A stretch of DNA of 64,000 nt from Mycobacterium sp. E1214. GTDB taxonomy: Bacteria > Actinomycetota > Actinomycetes > Mycobacteriales > Mycobacteriaceae. Position 1 is the stretch's first letter; every line of letters starts with the position of its first letter. Made by a program: the position numbers and the translations under genes. Of this stretch, positions 15,412 through 28,921 are shown piece by piece. The notes under the pieces are model-generated. The model made no database searches and was not told where the DNA came from. It saw only the letters and a program-made list of their open reading frames with translations. The stretch covers positions 50,650 to 114,649 of the forward strand of contig NZ_LZJC01000020.1 of the NCBI RefSeq assembly GCF_001666755.1, in the 5' to 3' direction.

Positions 15412-16611
15412 CTAGCGGGACGGCCGGCAGACGAACGCGGTCGCGCGGCCCGCGGCCCCCGCGCCGATGCGGGTGACGACAACGGACAGCGGCTGATGCC
15501 CGCGTAACCGCATCCGGCGCCGCACCGCGTCGGGGTCCAGCCGCACGCCGCGAACCAGCACCTCCAGGGCACCGCAGTCCCGCGCGGCGAGGGCCTGGCG
15601 CAGGCGTCGCTCGTCGAACGGCAGCTGCTCGAGCACCTCGAAACCCCGCACCCCGGGCGGCAGCCGGTCCCCGGACAGGTAGGCGATGTCGGGGTCCAGT
15701 TGCCACAGCCCGTGCCGCGCGGCGTACTGGCGCACCAGCCCGGCCCGCACCACGGCGCCGTCGGGGTCGACGATCCACCGGCCGGCCGGGCGCGCCGGGC
15801 AGTCGTCGGGGTCGGCGTCGGTCAGCTGCTCGCCGCGGTCGAGCACGCTCGCGCGGCGGCGGACACCCGGCTCGGCCAACCCGCCCGACCAGCCGCACGC
15901 CTCGCGCACTGAACCGCCGTAGGACGTCACCTCGACCTCGCCCTCGAAACCGAGGCGGCGCAGCTCGTCGAAATCGATTCCGGGAGCGCACTTCACGACG
16001 AGGTCACGGCCGCGGTAGCAGTCGAACAGCGGGGCCAGGCCGGGCCGGTAGTCGGCCGGATCGAACCGGCGACGCCCCCCGACGCGACGGGCGGGGTCGG
16101 CGACGACGACCGAATCGCGGGTCACCGGGCGCAGCGCGTCGGCGCGGCAGAAGACCGCGCCCACGCCCACGTTGTGGGCCGCCATCGCCACGCGCACCGC
16201 GTCGACGTCGCTGCCCACCGCGCGGACGCCCGCCGCCCGCAGCGCGGCGACCTCGGTGCCGATCGAGCACGTCACGTCGTGCACCGGGCGGCCGGTGGCC
16301 GCCAGCCGGCGGGCCCGGTGCAAGGCCACCGGCGCGGCGGTGGCCTGCTGCAGCGCCTCGTCGGTAAACAGCCAGGTCTGGACGTCGCCGAGCCGGCCCA
16401 GCTTGTCGGCGGCCCGCCGACGCAGCAGCGTGGTCTGCACCAATGCGGCCGCCCGGTCACCGAAGCGGGACCGCGCCGTCGCGACGTCGGCGACCCGGGT
16501 GGCGTCGGTGAGGGCCAATTCGGCCACCGCCGTCAACGCCGCGAGGCCCGGCTCCGACCGCAGGTAGCCGACGTCGTCGAGGGAGAATTCGATGGCCCGG
16601 CTCCTCCCCAC
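15412..16611 (-). CDS. THUMP-like / class I methyltransferase-fold protein (Rv3037c orthologue)
   Basis: The 399-residue product has a Rossmann methyltransferase core (about 95-215). D-V-T-C-S-I-G-T-E-V is the AdoMet-binding loop and V-V-V-A-D-P-A-R-R resembles the N/D-P-P catalytic motif. A THUMP-like C-terminal domain ends near residue 395. The substrate is unknown, and RNA or a small molecule is possible. The GTG start at 16611 lies 47 bases after the next upstream gene in the same direction. Confidence 0.82.
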   Translation of the reverse strand: MGRSRAIEFSLDDVGYLRSEPGLAALTAVAELALTDATRVADVATARSRFGDRAAALVQTTLLRRRAADKLGRLGDVQTWLFTDEALQQATAAPVALHRARRLAATGRPVHDVTCSIGTEVAALRAAGVRAVGSDVDAVRVAMAAHNVGVGAVFCRADALRPVTRDSVVVADPARRVGGRRRFDPADYRPGLAPLFDCYRGRDLVVKCAPGIDFDELRRLGFEGEVEVTSYGGSVREACGWSGGLAEPGVRRRASVLDRGEQLTDADPDDCPARPAGRWIVDPDGAVVRAGLVRQYAARHGLWQLDPDIAYLSGDRLPPGVRGFEVLEQLPFDERRLRQALAARDCGALEVLVRGVRLDPDAVRRRMRLRGHQPLSVVVTRIGAGAAGRATAFVCRPSR

Positions 16612-16658
16612 GCCGCTGCGCGGCCCGCGTCGTCACCGCGCGGACTCGCCCGGCGTGC

Positions 16659-17633
16659 TCAGGCGGGTTTCACCCCGGTGACCATGACGTTGTAGAACCA
16701 GCCCTTAGGCACAACCCGCCGCCACACGTTGGCGTCCACCCAGCTCAGCGCCTTCCAGCCGTTGAACGCGAACTTCGCCCAGCCCCAGCCCAGCCGTCCC
16801 GGCGGCACCGAGGCCTCGAAGGTGCGGACCGGCCAGCCGAACATCGCGGCGGTGAACTCCTCGCTGGCGGTGCGGACCTCGACGGCGCCGGCGTTGCCGG
16901 CCATCCGCTCCAGGTCCTGCGGGGTGAAGGTGTGCAGGTCGACGATCGCCTCCAGCGCCGCGGCGCGCGAGGATTCGTCGAGCTCGGCCTGCGGCCGCCG
17001 CCAGCCGCGCAGGCCGGGCAGCCGAGTGACGTTGGTGGCGACCCGCCAGGTCAGGGTGGACAGCTCGCGGGCGTAGACGTCGCCGGCGCTGGTCGGTTCG
17101 CCGGCGAAGACGAACCGGCCGCCCGGGCGCAGCACCCGCAACACCTCACGCAGCGACAGCTCGACGTCGGGGATGTGGTGCAGCACCGCGTGCCCGACGA
17201 CCAGGTCGAAGGTGTTGTCCTCGTACGGGATGCCCTCGGCGTCGGCGACCCGCCCGTCGATGTCGAGACCCAGCGACTGGCCGTTGCGGGTGGCGACCTT
17301 GACCATGCCGGGCGACAGATCCGTCACCGAGCCCCGCCGGGCGACACCCGACTGGATCAGGTTCAGCAGGAAAAACCCGGTGCCACAACCCAATTCGAGA
17401 GCCCGATCGTAGGGCAGCTCCCGCAGCACCTCGGGGGGCACGATGGCGTCGAACCGGCCCCGGGCGTAGTCGACGCAGCGCTGGTCGTAGGAGATCGACC
17501 ACTTCTCGTCGTAGGTCTCGGCTTCCCAGTCGTGGTAGAGGACCTGCGCCAGCTTGGTGTCGTGCCGGGCGGCTTCGACCTGCTCGGCGGTGGCGTGTGG
17601 CGTCGGAACGGCGTCGGTGGAACTCGTCGTCAT
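16659..17633 (-). CDS. class I SAM-dependent methyltransferase (Rv3038c orthologue)
   Basis: The 324-residue product has motif I E-L-G-C-G-T-G-F-F at about residues 80-88, a D-L-S-P-G-M loop, and the post-motif H-A-V-L-H-H-I-P. It belongs to the UbiE/Methyltransf_11 type. A C-terminal segment of about 90 residues with many aromatic residues may contact a membrane or a lipid substrate. The start is 10 bases past the echA17 stop, so the two are cotranscribed. The substrate is not known. Confidence 0.88.
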   Translation of the reverse strand: MTTSSTDAVPTPHATAEQVEAARHDTKLAQVLYHDWEAETYDEKWSISYDQRCVDYARGRFDAIVPPEVLRELPYDRALELGCGTGFFLLNLIQSGVARRGSVTDLSPGMVKVATRNGQSLGLDIDGRVADAEGIPYEDNTFDLVVGHAVLHHIPDVELSLREVLRVLRPGGRFVFAGEPTSAGDVYARELSTLTWRVATNVTRLPGLRGWRRPQAELDESSRAAALEAIVDLHTFTPQDLERMAGNAGAVEVRTASEEFTAAMFGWPVRTFEASVPPGRLGWGWAKFAFNGWKALSWVDANVWRRVVPKGWFYNVMVTGVKPA

Positions 17634-17643
17634 GCAGGGCAGC

Positions 17644-18417
17644 CTAACCGCCGCCGGGCTCCCCGTGTTCGGCGGCGGCGAACAGCTCGACGTAGCGGCG
17701 CCGCTCGGCGGCCAGCCGCTCGGCCGGTTCGGTGTCGAACAGCTCGTTGATGCCGGCCTTGGCCGCGGCCAGGGCGTGCCGCGGCCCCTCGAGGAAGCGC
17801 CGGGCCCAGGCGGCCGCGGCGTCGTAGACGTCGTCCGGGGCCACCATGTCGTCGATCAGGCCCAGCTGCAACGCCTCCTCGGAGTCGAAGAACCGCCCGC
17901 TGAACACCAGCTCCTTGGCCTTGCTCTCCCCCGCCACCCGCGTCAGGCGGGCCAGCGCCCCGGCGCCCGGCACCAGGCCGGCGAGGATCTCGGTCACCCC
18001 GAACTTGACGTTGTCCCCGCTGACCCGCCAATCGGCGGCCAACGCCAGCGTCAGGCCGGCGCCCAGCGCGTAGCCGGTGATCGCCGCGACCGTCGGCTTC
18101 GGGATCCGGGCGACGGCGTCGAACGCGTCCTGGCGCACCCGGGCCGCGGTGGCGGCCTCGTCGGCCGTCAGCGTCCGCAGTTCGGGCATGTCGTCGCCGG
18201 CGGAGAAGATCTCGTGCCCGCCGAACAGGATGACCGCGGCGACGTCGTCGCGCCGTCCCAGCTCGTCGGCGGCCGACACCAACTCCCGGTAGACCTGGCG
18301 GGTCAGCGCGTTGGTCGGCGGCCGCGACACCAGCAGCATCGCCAGCCCGGCGTCTTGCGAGCCGTCGCTCACCACGACGCTGACGAACTCGCGCGGGGGG
18401 ATGCTCAATGGCGCCAT
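17644..18417 (-). CDS. echA17: enoyl-CoA hydratase/isomerase
   Basis: This is a crotonase-fold protein of 257 residues. The first oxyanion-hole loop reads [10 protein letters not shown]. The second region reads [15 protein letters not shown], with G-A-G in place of the usual G-G-G. Crotonases act on acyl-CoA thioesters, mostly in beta-oxidation. ATG 18417 is chosen because it begins the conserved protein; the frame stays open far upstream but only as antisense to the Nudix gene's codons. It overlaps the upstream Nudix gene by 13 bases, so translation is coupled. Confidence 0.9.
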   Translation of the reverse strand: MAPLSIPPREFVSVVVSDGSQDAGLAMLLVSRPPTNALTRQVYRELVSAADELGRRDDVAAVILFGGHEIFSAGDDMPELRTLTADEAATAARVRQDAFDAVARIPKPTVAAITGYALGAGLTLALAADWRVSGDNVKFGVTEILAGLVPGAGALARLTRVAGESKAKELVFSGRFFDSEEALQLGLIDDMVAPDDVYDAAAAWARRFLEGPRHALAAAKAGINELFDTEPAERLAAERRRYVELFAAAEHGEPGGG

Positions 18418-19247
18418 CCCATGCCGCCCGACTCCCGTGCCCGGTGGTAGCGGTCGGAGTCGAAGAACTCGAACACCCAGTTGTCGCCCTGGATTTCCAG
18501 GTGCGGATGCACGGTCACGATCTGGCGGTCGACGGCCAGCACCTCGGCGACGGTCCGCCCGGCCAGCGAGTCCAGCTGGGTCCACGTCGGCGGCAACAGG
18601 AAGCTGCGGCCGGCCTCGAAGTCGTCGAGCGCCGCGCGCGGGGTCGCCCAGCCGGCCCGGTCCGACTCGGTGTTCTCCCCGTCGGCGCGCTGCCCCTGGG
18701 GCAGGGCTGCGACGAAAAAGTAGGTGTCGTAGCGGCGGGTCCGTTCGGCCTCGGGGGTGACCCAGTTGGCCCACGGGCGCAGCAGGTCCGACCGCAGTTC
18801 CAGGTTTTCGCGGCGCAGGAAGTCGGCAAACGACAGCGTCCCGTCGGCCAGCGCCTGCCGAGCCTCCCGGTACACCGAGGCGTCGCCGACGATGCTGTTC
18901 GGGGCCGAAACGGCCTGGCCGGCCGGCCCGGCGAACAGCACCCCGGACTCCTCGAAGGTCTCGCGGGCGGCCGCGCACACCAGCGCCTCGGCCAGGTCGG
19001 GCTCGATGCCGAAGCGCTGCGCCCACCAGGACGGCGGCGGGCCGGCCCACGCGCCCAGCCCGCTCAGGCCGGCGTCGCGGTCGCGGTCGTCGACGCCGCC
19101 CCCGGGGAAGACCATGACTCCCGCGGCGAACTCCATCTTCGAGTGCCGCCGCATCAGGAACACATCCAGGCCCGCCAAACCGTCGCGGACCAGCATCACC
19201 GTGGCGGCGGGCCGCGGGACCAGCGGCGGTGGCTCGGGTGCGGTCAT
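18405..19247 (-). CDS. Nudix hydrolase (Rv3040c orthologue)
   Basis: The 280-residue product is of the large Nudix type. The Nudix box is split: F-P-G-G-G-V-D at about 48-54 and, after an insertion, [12 protein letters not shown] at about 92-103. This spacing is typical of the NUDT19/CoA-type and related hydrolases. It would cleave a nucleoside diphosphate-linked compound, possibly a CoA derivative given the echA17 partner. It overlaps the ABC ATPase gene upstream by 4 bases and echA17 downstream by 13. Confidence 0.88.
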   Translation of the reverse strand: MTAPEPPPLVPRPAATVMLVRDGLAGLDVFLMRRHSKMEFAAGVMVFPGGGVDDRDRDAGLSGLGAWAGPPPSWWAQRFGIEPDLAEALVCAAARETFEESGVLFAGPAGQAVSAPNSIVGDASVYREARQALADGTLSFADFLRRENLELRSDLLRPWANWVTPEAERTRRYDTYFFVAALPQGQRADGENTESDRAGWATPRAALDDFEAGRSFLLPPTWTQLDSLAGRTVAEVLAVDRQIVTVHPHLEIQGDNWVFEFFDSDRYHRARESGGMGWRH

Positions 19248-20098
19248 AGATGCCTCCGGTGAGCGGCGCGGGTGCGGACGCGCCTCGCGAAATAGCGTCC
19301 GTCGATGACGTCGAGCGCGATCGCTTGACCGAACGCGGTGGACAGGTTCTCGGCGGTGAGCACGTCGGTCAGCAACCCCGCCGCCACCGCCTGCCCCTCC
19401 GACAGCAGCAGGCAGTGGCTGAAGCCCGGCGGGATCTCCTCGACGTGATGCGTCACCAGGACCAGGGCGGGCGAGTCGGGGTCGGCCGCCAGGTCCGCCA
19501 GCCGCGCCACCAGCTCCTCGCGCCCGCCCAGGTCCAGGCCGGCGGCGGGCTCATCGAGCAGCAGCAGTTCCGGGTCGGTCATCAACGCCCGCGCGATCAG
19601 CACCCGCTTGCGTTCGCCCTCGGACAGGGTGCCGTAGGTGCGGTCGGCAAGGTGTTCGGCGCCAAGGCTTTCCAACATGTCGACCGCCCGGCGGTAGTCG
19701 ACCTCCTCGTAGCGCTCGCGCCAGCGGCCCAGCACGGCGTAACCCGCCGACACCACCAGGTCGCGCACCACCTCGTCGGTGGGTATGCGCTGCGCCAGGG
19801 ACGACGAGCTGAGGCCGATCCGGGCGCGCAGCTCCGAGACGTCGACGCGGCCCAGCCGTTCCCCCAGGACGTAGGCGACGCCGGTGGTCGGGTGTTCGGC
19901 AGCGGCGGCCAGGCGCAGCAACGAGGTTTTGCCGGCCCCGTTGGGACCGATGATGACCCAGCGTTCGTCGAGTTCGACCGACCAGTCCAAGGGGCCGACG
20001 AGGACGTTGTCGCCGCGCCGCAGCGACACCCCGCGCAGGTCTATCAGCAGGTCCTGATCGGCCGGCTCGTCGATCGGGTCGGCTCCGTTTTCGGGCAC
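19244..20098 (-). CDS. ABC transporter ATP-binding protein (Rv3041c orthologue)
   Basis: The 284-residue ATPase has Walker [10 protein letters not shown] at about 53-61, signature L-S-E-G-E-R-K-R, Walker [13 protein letters not shown] and the switch His in T-H-H. No permease gene is adjacent, so the partner is elsewhere or the protein has a non-transport role. Close relatives are annotated as ModC/ModF-like ATPases. The GTG start at 20098 is 26 bases after serB2. It overlaps the Nudix gene by 4 bases. Confidence 0.9.
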   Translation of the reverse strand: MPENGADPIDEPADQDLLIDLRGVSLRRGDNVLVGPLDWSVELDERWVIIGPNGAGKTSLLRLAAAAEHPTTGVAYVLGERLGRVDVSELRARIGLSSSSLAQRIPTDEVVRDLVVSAGYAVLGRWRERYEEVDYRRAVDMLESLGAEHLADRTYGTLSEGERKRVLIARALMTDPELLLLDEPAAGLDLGGREELVARLADLAADPDSPALVLVTHHVEEIPPGFSHCLLLSEGQAVAAGLLTDVLTAENLSTAFGQAIALDVIDGRYFARRVRTRAAHRRHL

Positions 20099-20124
20099 CC
20101 GACCATCGTGCCGTACCGGGATCG

Positions 20125-23178
<3,054 letters not shown>

Positions 23179-23315
23179 TCAGTGCTGAGAAGAATCTTAG
23201 CCGCCGATCCCGACGACGTCAGGGCTGGTCCTACAAACTGTCGTAAATGCGGCGACGGCGCGGCGTGTCCGTCGGCGCGGCGGCGCCGACCTGGCCGGAT
23301 GTTAGCGTCGGACGC

Positions 23316-24422
23316 GTGCGATTCGGCGTCATTCGGCCGGCCCGGCTGTGGGCGGCCACCGCGGCGACGGCGGCGGTCGTCGCCGCCTGCAGCGGCTCCG
23401 GGACCGGCAAGCCGGGCGTCGCGGCGACGACGCCCGCGCTGGTCACGCCCACCACGCAGATCGCAGGCGCCGGGGTGCTGGGCAACGACCGCCGCCCGGA
23501 CGACTCGTGCGCCCGGGACGCCGCAGCGCCCGACCCCGGCCCGCCGACCCGGCCGGCCCGCAACGCGGCGGGGGTGACCCCGGACGTCGTGCAGGTGCGG
23601 TCGGACCCGCAGCGCATCGCGGTGCTCTCCGGCGACCAGCTCGACACGCTGTGCGCCCTGGGCCTGCAGTCGCGGGTCGTCGCGGCGGCGCTGCCCGACG
23701 GCGCGTCGGGGCAGCCCGCCTACCTCGGCGGTGCGGTGCGCGGGCTGCCCGCCGCGGGCAGCCGCTCCAACCCCGACGTCAAAGCCATCGCGGCGGCGCA
23801 CCCGGACCTGATCCTGGGGTCGGCGGCGCTGACGCCCACGCTGTACCCGCAGCTCGCCGCGATCGCCCCGACGGTGTTCACCGCCGCCCCCGGCGCGGCG
23901 TGGCAGGACGACATGCGCGGGGTCGGCGCCGCAACCGGGCGGGCCGGCGCCGTGGACGCGTTGCTCAACGGGTTCTCGCAACGCGCCGCCGATGTCGGCG
24001 CCCGGCACGACGCCTCGCACTTCCAGGCGTCCGTCGTGCAGTTGACCGACACCGCCATCCGCGTCTACGGAACCAACAACTTCCCGGCCAGCGTGCTGGG
24101 CGCGGTCGGCGTGGACCGCCCCGCGGCCCAGCGGTTCACCGACAAGCCCTACCTCGAGATCGCCGCCACCGACGCCGACCTCGCGAAGAACCCGGATCTG
24201 TCGGTGGCCGACGCCGACGTGGTCTTCGTCTCGTGCGCCACCCCGGCCGCAGCCGCCCGGGCCGCCGGGGTGCTGGACAGCAACCCCTGGCGCAGGCTCT
24301 CCGCCAATCGGGACAACCGGGTCTACGTCGTCAACGACGAAATCTGGCAAACCGGCGAGGGTGTCATCGCCGCCCGCGGTGTCGTCGACGACCTGCGGCT
24401 GATCAACGCCCCGATCAACTAG
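23316..24422 (+). CDS. fecB: FecB-type periplasmic iron-siderophore binding lipoprotein
   Basis: The 368-residue product has a lipobox V-A-A-C at about residues 23-26, a linker, and a class III substrate-binding domain (about 95-365) with H-P-D-L-I-L-G and P-T-V-F. GTG 23316 places the signal peptide at the N-terminus, as in tuberculosis Rv3044. The family delivers ferric siderophore or haem complexes to importers, and in tuberculosis it also affects envelope permeability. It is divergent from ctaD. No transporter genes adjoin it. Confidence 0.92.
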   Translation: MRFGVIRPARLWAATAATAAVVAACSGSGTGKPGVAATTPALVTPTTQIAGAGVLGNDRRPDDSCARDAAAPDPGPPTRPARNAAGVTPDVVQVRSDPQRIAVLSGDQLDTLCALGLQSRVVAAALPDGASGQPAYLGGAVRGLPAAGSRSNPDVKAIAAAHPDLILGSAALTPTLYPQLAAIAPTVFTAAPGAAWQDDMRGVGAATGRAGAVDALLNGFSQRAADVGARHDASHFQASVVQLTDTAIRVYGTNNFPASVLGAVGVDRPAAQRFTDKPYLEIAATDADLAKNPDLSVADADVVFVSCATPAAAARAAGVLDSNPWRRLSANRDNRVYVVNDEIWQTGEGVIAARGVVDDLRLINAPIN

Positions 24423-24493
24423 CGCCGCAGATCACACATCGTCCTAGGCTGGTAGGGGTACCCGACGACTGGTCGTGGGACTTTTACCTTAGC

Positions 24494-24499
24494 TAAACT
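24494..24499 (+). promoter_or_regulatory. candidate -10 element upstream of adhC
   Basis: TAAACT fits the mycobacterial -10 pattern TANNNT and lies 37 bases before the adhC start, inside the only A/T-rich stretch of this intergenic region. The adjoining GCTAAACTTA matches one half of the IdeR iron box, but the other half is absent. Confidence 0.3.
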
Positions 24500-24536
24500 T
24501 ATTCGAACGACGTCACCACATCGAAGAGGAACATTC

Positions 24537-25577
24537 ATGAGAACTGTTTCGGCGTACGCCGCGACGTCGGCGACCGAACCGCTGACCAAGACGACCATCG
24601 AGCGGCGCGACCCGGGCCCGCATGACGTAGCAATCGACATCAAGTTCGCCGGCATCTGCCACTCCGACATCCACACGGTCAAGGCCGAATGGGGCCAGCC
24701 CAACTACCCGGTGGTCGCCGGCCATGAGATCGCCGGCGTCGTCACCGAGGTCGGCTCGGACGTCACCAAGTACAAGGTCGGCGACCACGTCGGCGTCGGC
24801 TGCATGGTGGACTCCTGCCGCGAATGCAGCAGCTGTAAGGCCGGGCTCGAGCAGTACTGCAAGCGCGGCGCGACCTTCACCTACAACTCGATCGGCAAGG
24901 ACGGCAAGTCGACGCAGGGCGGCTACAGCCAGGCGATCGTCGTCGACGAGAACTACGTGGTGCGCATCCCGGACTCGATCCCGCTGGACAAGGCGGCGCC
25001 GCTGTTGTGCGCCGGCGTCACCCTGTTCTCCCCGCTGCGGCACTGGAACGCCGGCGAAGGCACCCGGCTCGGGATCATCGGCCTGGGCGGTTTGGGACAC
25101 ATGGGCGTCAAGCTGGGCGCGGCGCTGGGCGCCGAGGTGACGGTGCTGTCGCAGTCGCTGAAGAAGATGGAGGACGGGCTGCGGCTGGGCGCCAAGCACT
25201 ACTACGCCACGTCCGACCCGGACACCTTCAAGAAGTTGCGCGGCAGCTTCGACCTGATCCTGAACACGGTCTCGGCGAACCTGCCGCTCGGTGACTACCT
25301 GGGCCTGCTCGACGTCGACGGCACGCTGGTGGAGCTGGGCATCCCCGAGCACCCGATGGAGGTGCCGGCGTTCCCGCTGGCGCTGGCGCGGCGCAGCCTG
25401 TCCGGGTCGAACATCGGTGGCATCGCCGAGACGCAGGAGATGCTGGACTTCTGCGCCGAGCACGACGTGACCCCGGAGATCGAGCTCATCGAGCCCGACT
25501 ACATCAACGAGGCCTACGAGCGCATGCTGGCCAGCGACGTGCGCTACCGCTTCGTGATCGACATCTCGAAGCTGTAG
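24537..25577 (+). CDS. adhC: NADP-dependent cinnamyl/aliphatic alcohol dehydrogenase
   Basis: This is a zinc-dependent medium-chain alcohol dehydrogenase of 346 residues. The catalytic zinc ligands are C41 and H63-E64. The structural zinc site is C94, C97, C100 and C108. The nucleotide loop G-L-G-G-L-G-H-M-G follows. It belongs to the CAD-like group, which reduces aldehydes with NADPH. ATG 24537 has GAAGAGGA upstream. It converges on the DUF3349 gene with only 6 bases between stops. Confidence 0.95.
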   Translation: MRTVSAYAATSATEPLTKTTIERRDPGPHDVAIDIKFAGICHSDIHTVKAEWGQPNYPVVAGHEIAGVVTEVGSDVTKYKVGDHVGVGCMVDSCRECSSCKAGLEQYCKRGATFTYNSIGKDGKSTQGGYSQAIVVDENYVVRIPDSIPLDKAAPLLCAGVTLFSPLRHWNAGEGTRLGIIGLGGLGHMGVKLGAALGAEVTVLSQSLKKMEDGLRLGAKHYYATSDPDTFKKLRGSFDLILNTVSANLPLGDYLGLLDVDGTLVELGIPEHPMEVPAFPLALARRSLSGSNIGGIAETQEMLDFCAEHDVTPEIELIEPDYINEAYERMLASDVRYRFVIDISKL

Positions 25578-25583
25578 CGAGAG

Positions 25584-26000
25584 CTACAGCGACGCTTCTT
25601 CGGGGGCGGGGCCGCGGGCGGCAAGCTCTGCGGCCTCGCCCCATTCGTCGCCCGGGATGACCTCGCTGACGTCGATGCCGGCCAGCGGCCACCCGACCGA
25701 GGCCAGCGTGGCGGCCACCCGGATGACGTTCTCCGGCCCGGCGTCGTAGTGGGTCATGTCGGAGATGAAGTGTGCGATCTCGTCGCGATCGATGGGGTGA
25801 TCGATCGTCTCCGGGGACCCCTCGTGATCGGTGATGTTGCGCACCACCTCGGCGATCTGCTCTTCGGTCAGCGGGGTGCTGCGCAGCAGCGCCAGCAGCG
25901 GCACGCGGTCGGGGCCCGGGACACCCTCGGGGTAGCCGGCGCGCAGCCAGCGAAGAACCGAGTGGAGGAACTTGCTCGTGTGTGCGGCAGTGTTCGTCAC
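25584..26000 (-). CDS. DUF3349 protein (Rv3046c orthologue)
   Basis: The 138-residue soluble protein matches DUF3349. An N-terminal helical region with W-L-R-A-G-Y-P-E-G-V-P-G-P-D is followed by a T-P-L-T-E-E-Q-I motif. The tuberculosis family members have known structures but no known function. The acidic C-terminal tail is longer than I recall in tuberculosis. It is probably monocistronic. Confidence 0.85.
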   Translation of the reverse strand: MTNTAAHTSKFLHSVLRWLRAGYPEGVPGPDRVPLLALLRSTPLTEEQIAEVVRNITDHEGSPETIDHPIDRDEIAHFISDMTHYDAGPENVIRVAATLASVGWPLAGIDVSEVIPGDEWGEAAELAARGPAPEEASL

Positions 26001-26219
26001 CCCAACAGTGTCAGGGCTGCGGCAGCTACCGCGCTAGCGGGCCGTCCCGCCACACCGACAATTCACGCGCAGTTCATACACCGCTCAGCAGCCGGTGCAT
26101 TGGCGCTCTGACCAGGTCGCGGGCCCGGCCGAGACCGGGCTGTAACGAACCGGTGACCTTCGCCGAAATGAAAAGAGTTGCACGACAGCACACTTCCCCC
26201 AACGCTCGAGGAGCACTGC

Positions 26220-26765
26220 ATGCCCGCACTGAGGAACCGCCCGTGGCCTGGACAGACGCTGCGCCGGCCGGCGGCACCGGTCTCCCCGACTTCCGGTCTC
26301 CTCGGTGCGGCCGCGGCGCTCCTTCGCCCCTTGGCGTTCGCGGCGGGCGTCGCCGCGGCGGGCGCGGCGTTGCCCGCCGTCGCGCACGCCGATTCCCCCA
26401 CCGACTCGATCACCACGGCGCTGACCGGCGCCGGCAGTAACGGCTCGCTCAGCAACGCCCTCGCCGGCATCGGCCGGTCGATCTGCCCCTCGCTGGTCAA
26501 GCCCGGCGCCACGCTGGCGTCCATCACCTCGCAAGTGGCTGGTACCAAAGGACTTTCGCCGGGCATGGCCGGGTTGGTCACCAGCATGGCGATACAGATG
26601 GAATGCCCCGGCGTGATGACGTCGCTGGCCAACGGCAACATGCCGTTCCCGGTGCAAGGGCTCGTCGGCTCGGGCCTGCCGTCGCTGCCGGGCGCCGGCC
26701 AGGGCCTGCCGTCCCTGCCGGGCGCCGGCCTCGGGCCGAATGCGCTGGGCGGGCTGGGCCGCTGA
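26220..26765 (+). CDS. secreted DUF732-like protein
   Basis: The 181-residue product has an Arg-rich start, a hydrophobic signal segment and a cleavage site near A-H-A-D (about residue 58). The mature part has two cysteines (I-C-P-S-L and M-E-C-P-G) spaced as in DUF732-type secreted mycobacterial proteins. The end is Gly/Pro-rich with G-L-P-S-L-P-G-A-G repeated. ATG 26220 is chosen for its GAGGAG ribosome site. Its function is unknown. Upstream, CCCGG...CCGGG (around 26121-26140) could fold into a hairpin in the leader. Confidence 0.75.
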   Translation: MPALRNRPWPGQTLRRPAAPVSPTSGLLGAAAALLRPLAFAAGVAAAGAALPAVAHADSPTDSITTALTGAGSNGSLSNALAGIGRSICPSLVKPGATLASITSQVAGTKGLSPGMAGLVTSMAIQMECPGVMTSLANGNMPFPVQGLVGSGLPSLPGAGQGLPSLPGAGLGPNALGGLGR

Positions 26766-26811
26766 CCCACGCGGTCGAGTCGCGCCGGCCGACGCCGCCG
26801 GGCCGGATCGG

Positions 26812-27660
26812 TCAGGCGTTGACGCCGCGGCCCAGGCCGATGAGCCGGTCGCTGACTTCCCGAAGTCGTTCGGCGACAAGGGTATCCGTTGCCAATGCGG
26901 AGGGCTGCTTGACGCAGTTGTTCTCGAAGTACTGCTCGGTGACGCCGTCCAGGCTCGGGTCGTCGGCGACATAGCTGAGCCGGCGGCCGCCCTCCTCGGC
27001 GGTGATCATCATGAAGCGCTTGAGGACGGCGAGCGCCGGCTTGGTGTACCACGGCGCGCCATCCCAGATGTTGCTCCTGACCTGGCCGGGGTGCACCGCG
27101 TTGACCGTCACGCCCGTGCCGCTCAGCTCACGACCGAGGCTGCGCGCGTAGAGCACGTTGGCCAGCTTGGACCGCGAATAGGCCTTCAGGATGCTGTAGC
27201 CGCGGCGGTAATGGAGGTCGTCGAAGTCCATGGTGCCGCCGTAATGCCCGATGGAGGCGGTGAGCACGATCCGTGACGGCGCGCTGGCGATCAGCAGGTC
27301 CTTGAGCCGCTGGGTCAGCAGGTAGCCGGCCAGATGATTGACGGCGAAGGTGGCCTCGTGGCCGTCGAGCGTCTCCGTGCGGCGGGCATAGACGGTACCG
27401 GCGTTGTTGATGAGCACGTCGAGCCGGTCGTAGCGGTCGAGCACCTCGTCGGCCAGCGCCCGCACCGCATCCAACGACGTGAAGTCGCAGACCAGCGTGT
27501 CGACGCGGCCGGCGCCGCGCTCGGTGACGCGCGCCTTGGCGCGGCATAGCTTGTCCGGATTGCGGCCGACCAGAACGAGGTGACGACTCCCGGTCGCCAG
27601 TTGCGCAGCGCATTCCAGCCCCACACCGGACGTCGCGCCGGTGATCAGGATCGTCTTCAT
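26812..27660 (-). CDS. short-chain dehydrogenase/reductase, retinol-dehydrogenase-like
   Basis: This is a classical SDR of 282 residues. The nucleotide motif T-G-A-T-S-G-V-G lies at about 7-14, N-N-A-G follows, and the catalytic Y-S-R-S-K is in place. The length and the C-terminal half resemble the RDH/WWOX-like SDRs that act on lipophilic alcohols or ketones. The substrate is unknown. A 178-base gap separates it from nrdF2, and I see no clear signal in that gap. Confidence 0.85.
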   Translation of the reverse strand: MKTILITGATSGVGLECAAQLATGSRHLVLVGRNPDKLCRAKARVTERGAGRVDTLVCDFTSLDAVRALADEVLDRYDRLDVLINNAGTVYARRTETLDGHEATFAVNHLAGYLLTQRLKDLLIASAPSRIVLTASIGHYGGTMDFDDLHYRRGYSILKAYSRSKLANVLYARSLGRELSGTGVTVNAVHPGQVRSNIWDGAPWYTKPALAVLKRFMMITAEEGGRRLSYVADDPSLDGVTEQYFENNCVKQPSALATDTLVAERLREVSDRLIGLGRGVNA

Positions 27661-27838
27661 GCATCAGCTCCCCGTGCCATGGGTCGTCTGCGGAGGTGCG
27701 AGCGACTCGGCCGGGCGCGGAGGGGGGCGCCGGCCCGACGCGTCGTGCGGACTCAGTGTGCCAAAGGGGGGCGGAGAATTCTCGTCAAGTGCGACGAAAT
27801 CTTTGCTGCGAGAACCGAACCGGGCGGCGAGGCTTTGT

Positions 27839-28825
<987 letters not shown>

Positions 28826-28852
28826 TCAACCGGACGGCTTTTCAGTACACCG

Positions 28853-28900
28853 ACACTACCTCTGGGGCCCGACAAGCCGTCGCAATACAAGTGGTTGTGT
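28853..28900 (-). promoter_or_regulatory. paired NrdR boxes upstream of nrdF2
   Basis: Box A (28853-28868, starting ACACTAC) and box B (28885-28900, starting ATACAAG) start 32 bp apart, about three helical turns, as NrdR needs. They match the NrdR consensus at about 10 and 11 of 16 positions. The whole 48-bp element aligns with the one upstream of nrdHIE at about 33 of 48 positions, including the spacer GACAAG. Confidence 0.75.
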
Positions 28901-28921
28901 TTGCGTGTCGCCGGCGCCGCG

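Noticed and set aside
18418..19050. Extension of echA17 upstream to a 468-residue protein
   Set aside because: The extra codons are an alternative frame of the Nudix gene. The crotonase domain begins just after ATG 18417.
24483..24501. IdeR iron box upstream of adhC, next to fecB
   Set aside because: Only one half-site (GCTAAACTTA) resembles the consensus; the other half matches about three of nine positions.
26100..26219. Riboswitch in the leader of the secreted DUF732-like gene
   Set aside because: A CCCGG/CCGGG stem can form, but I could not match any conserved riboswitch sequence, including the c-di-AMP type found before some cell-wall genes.
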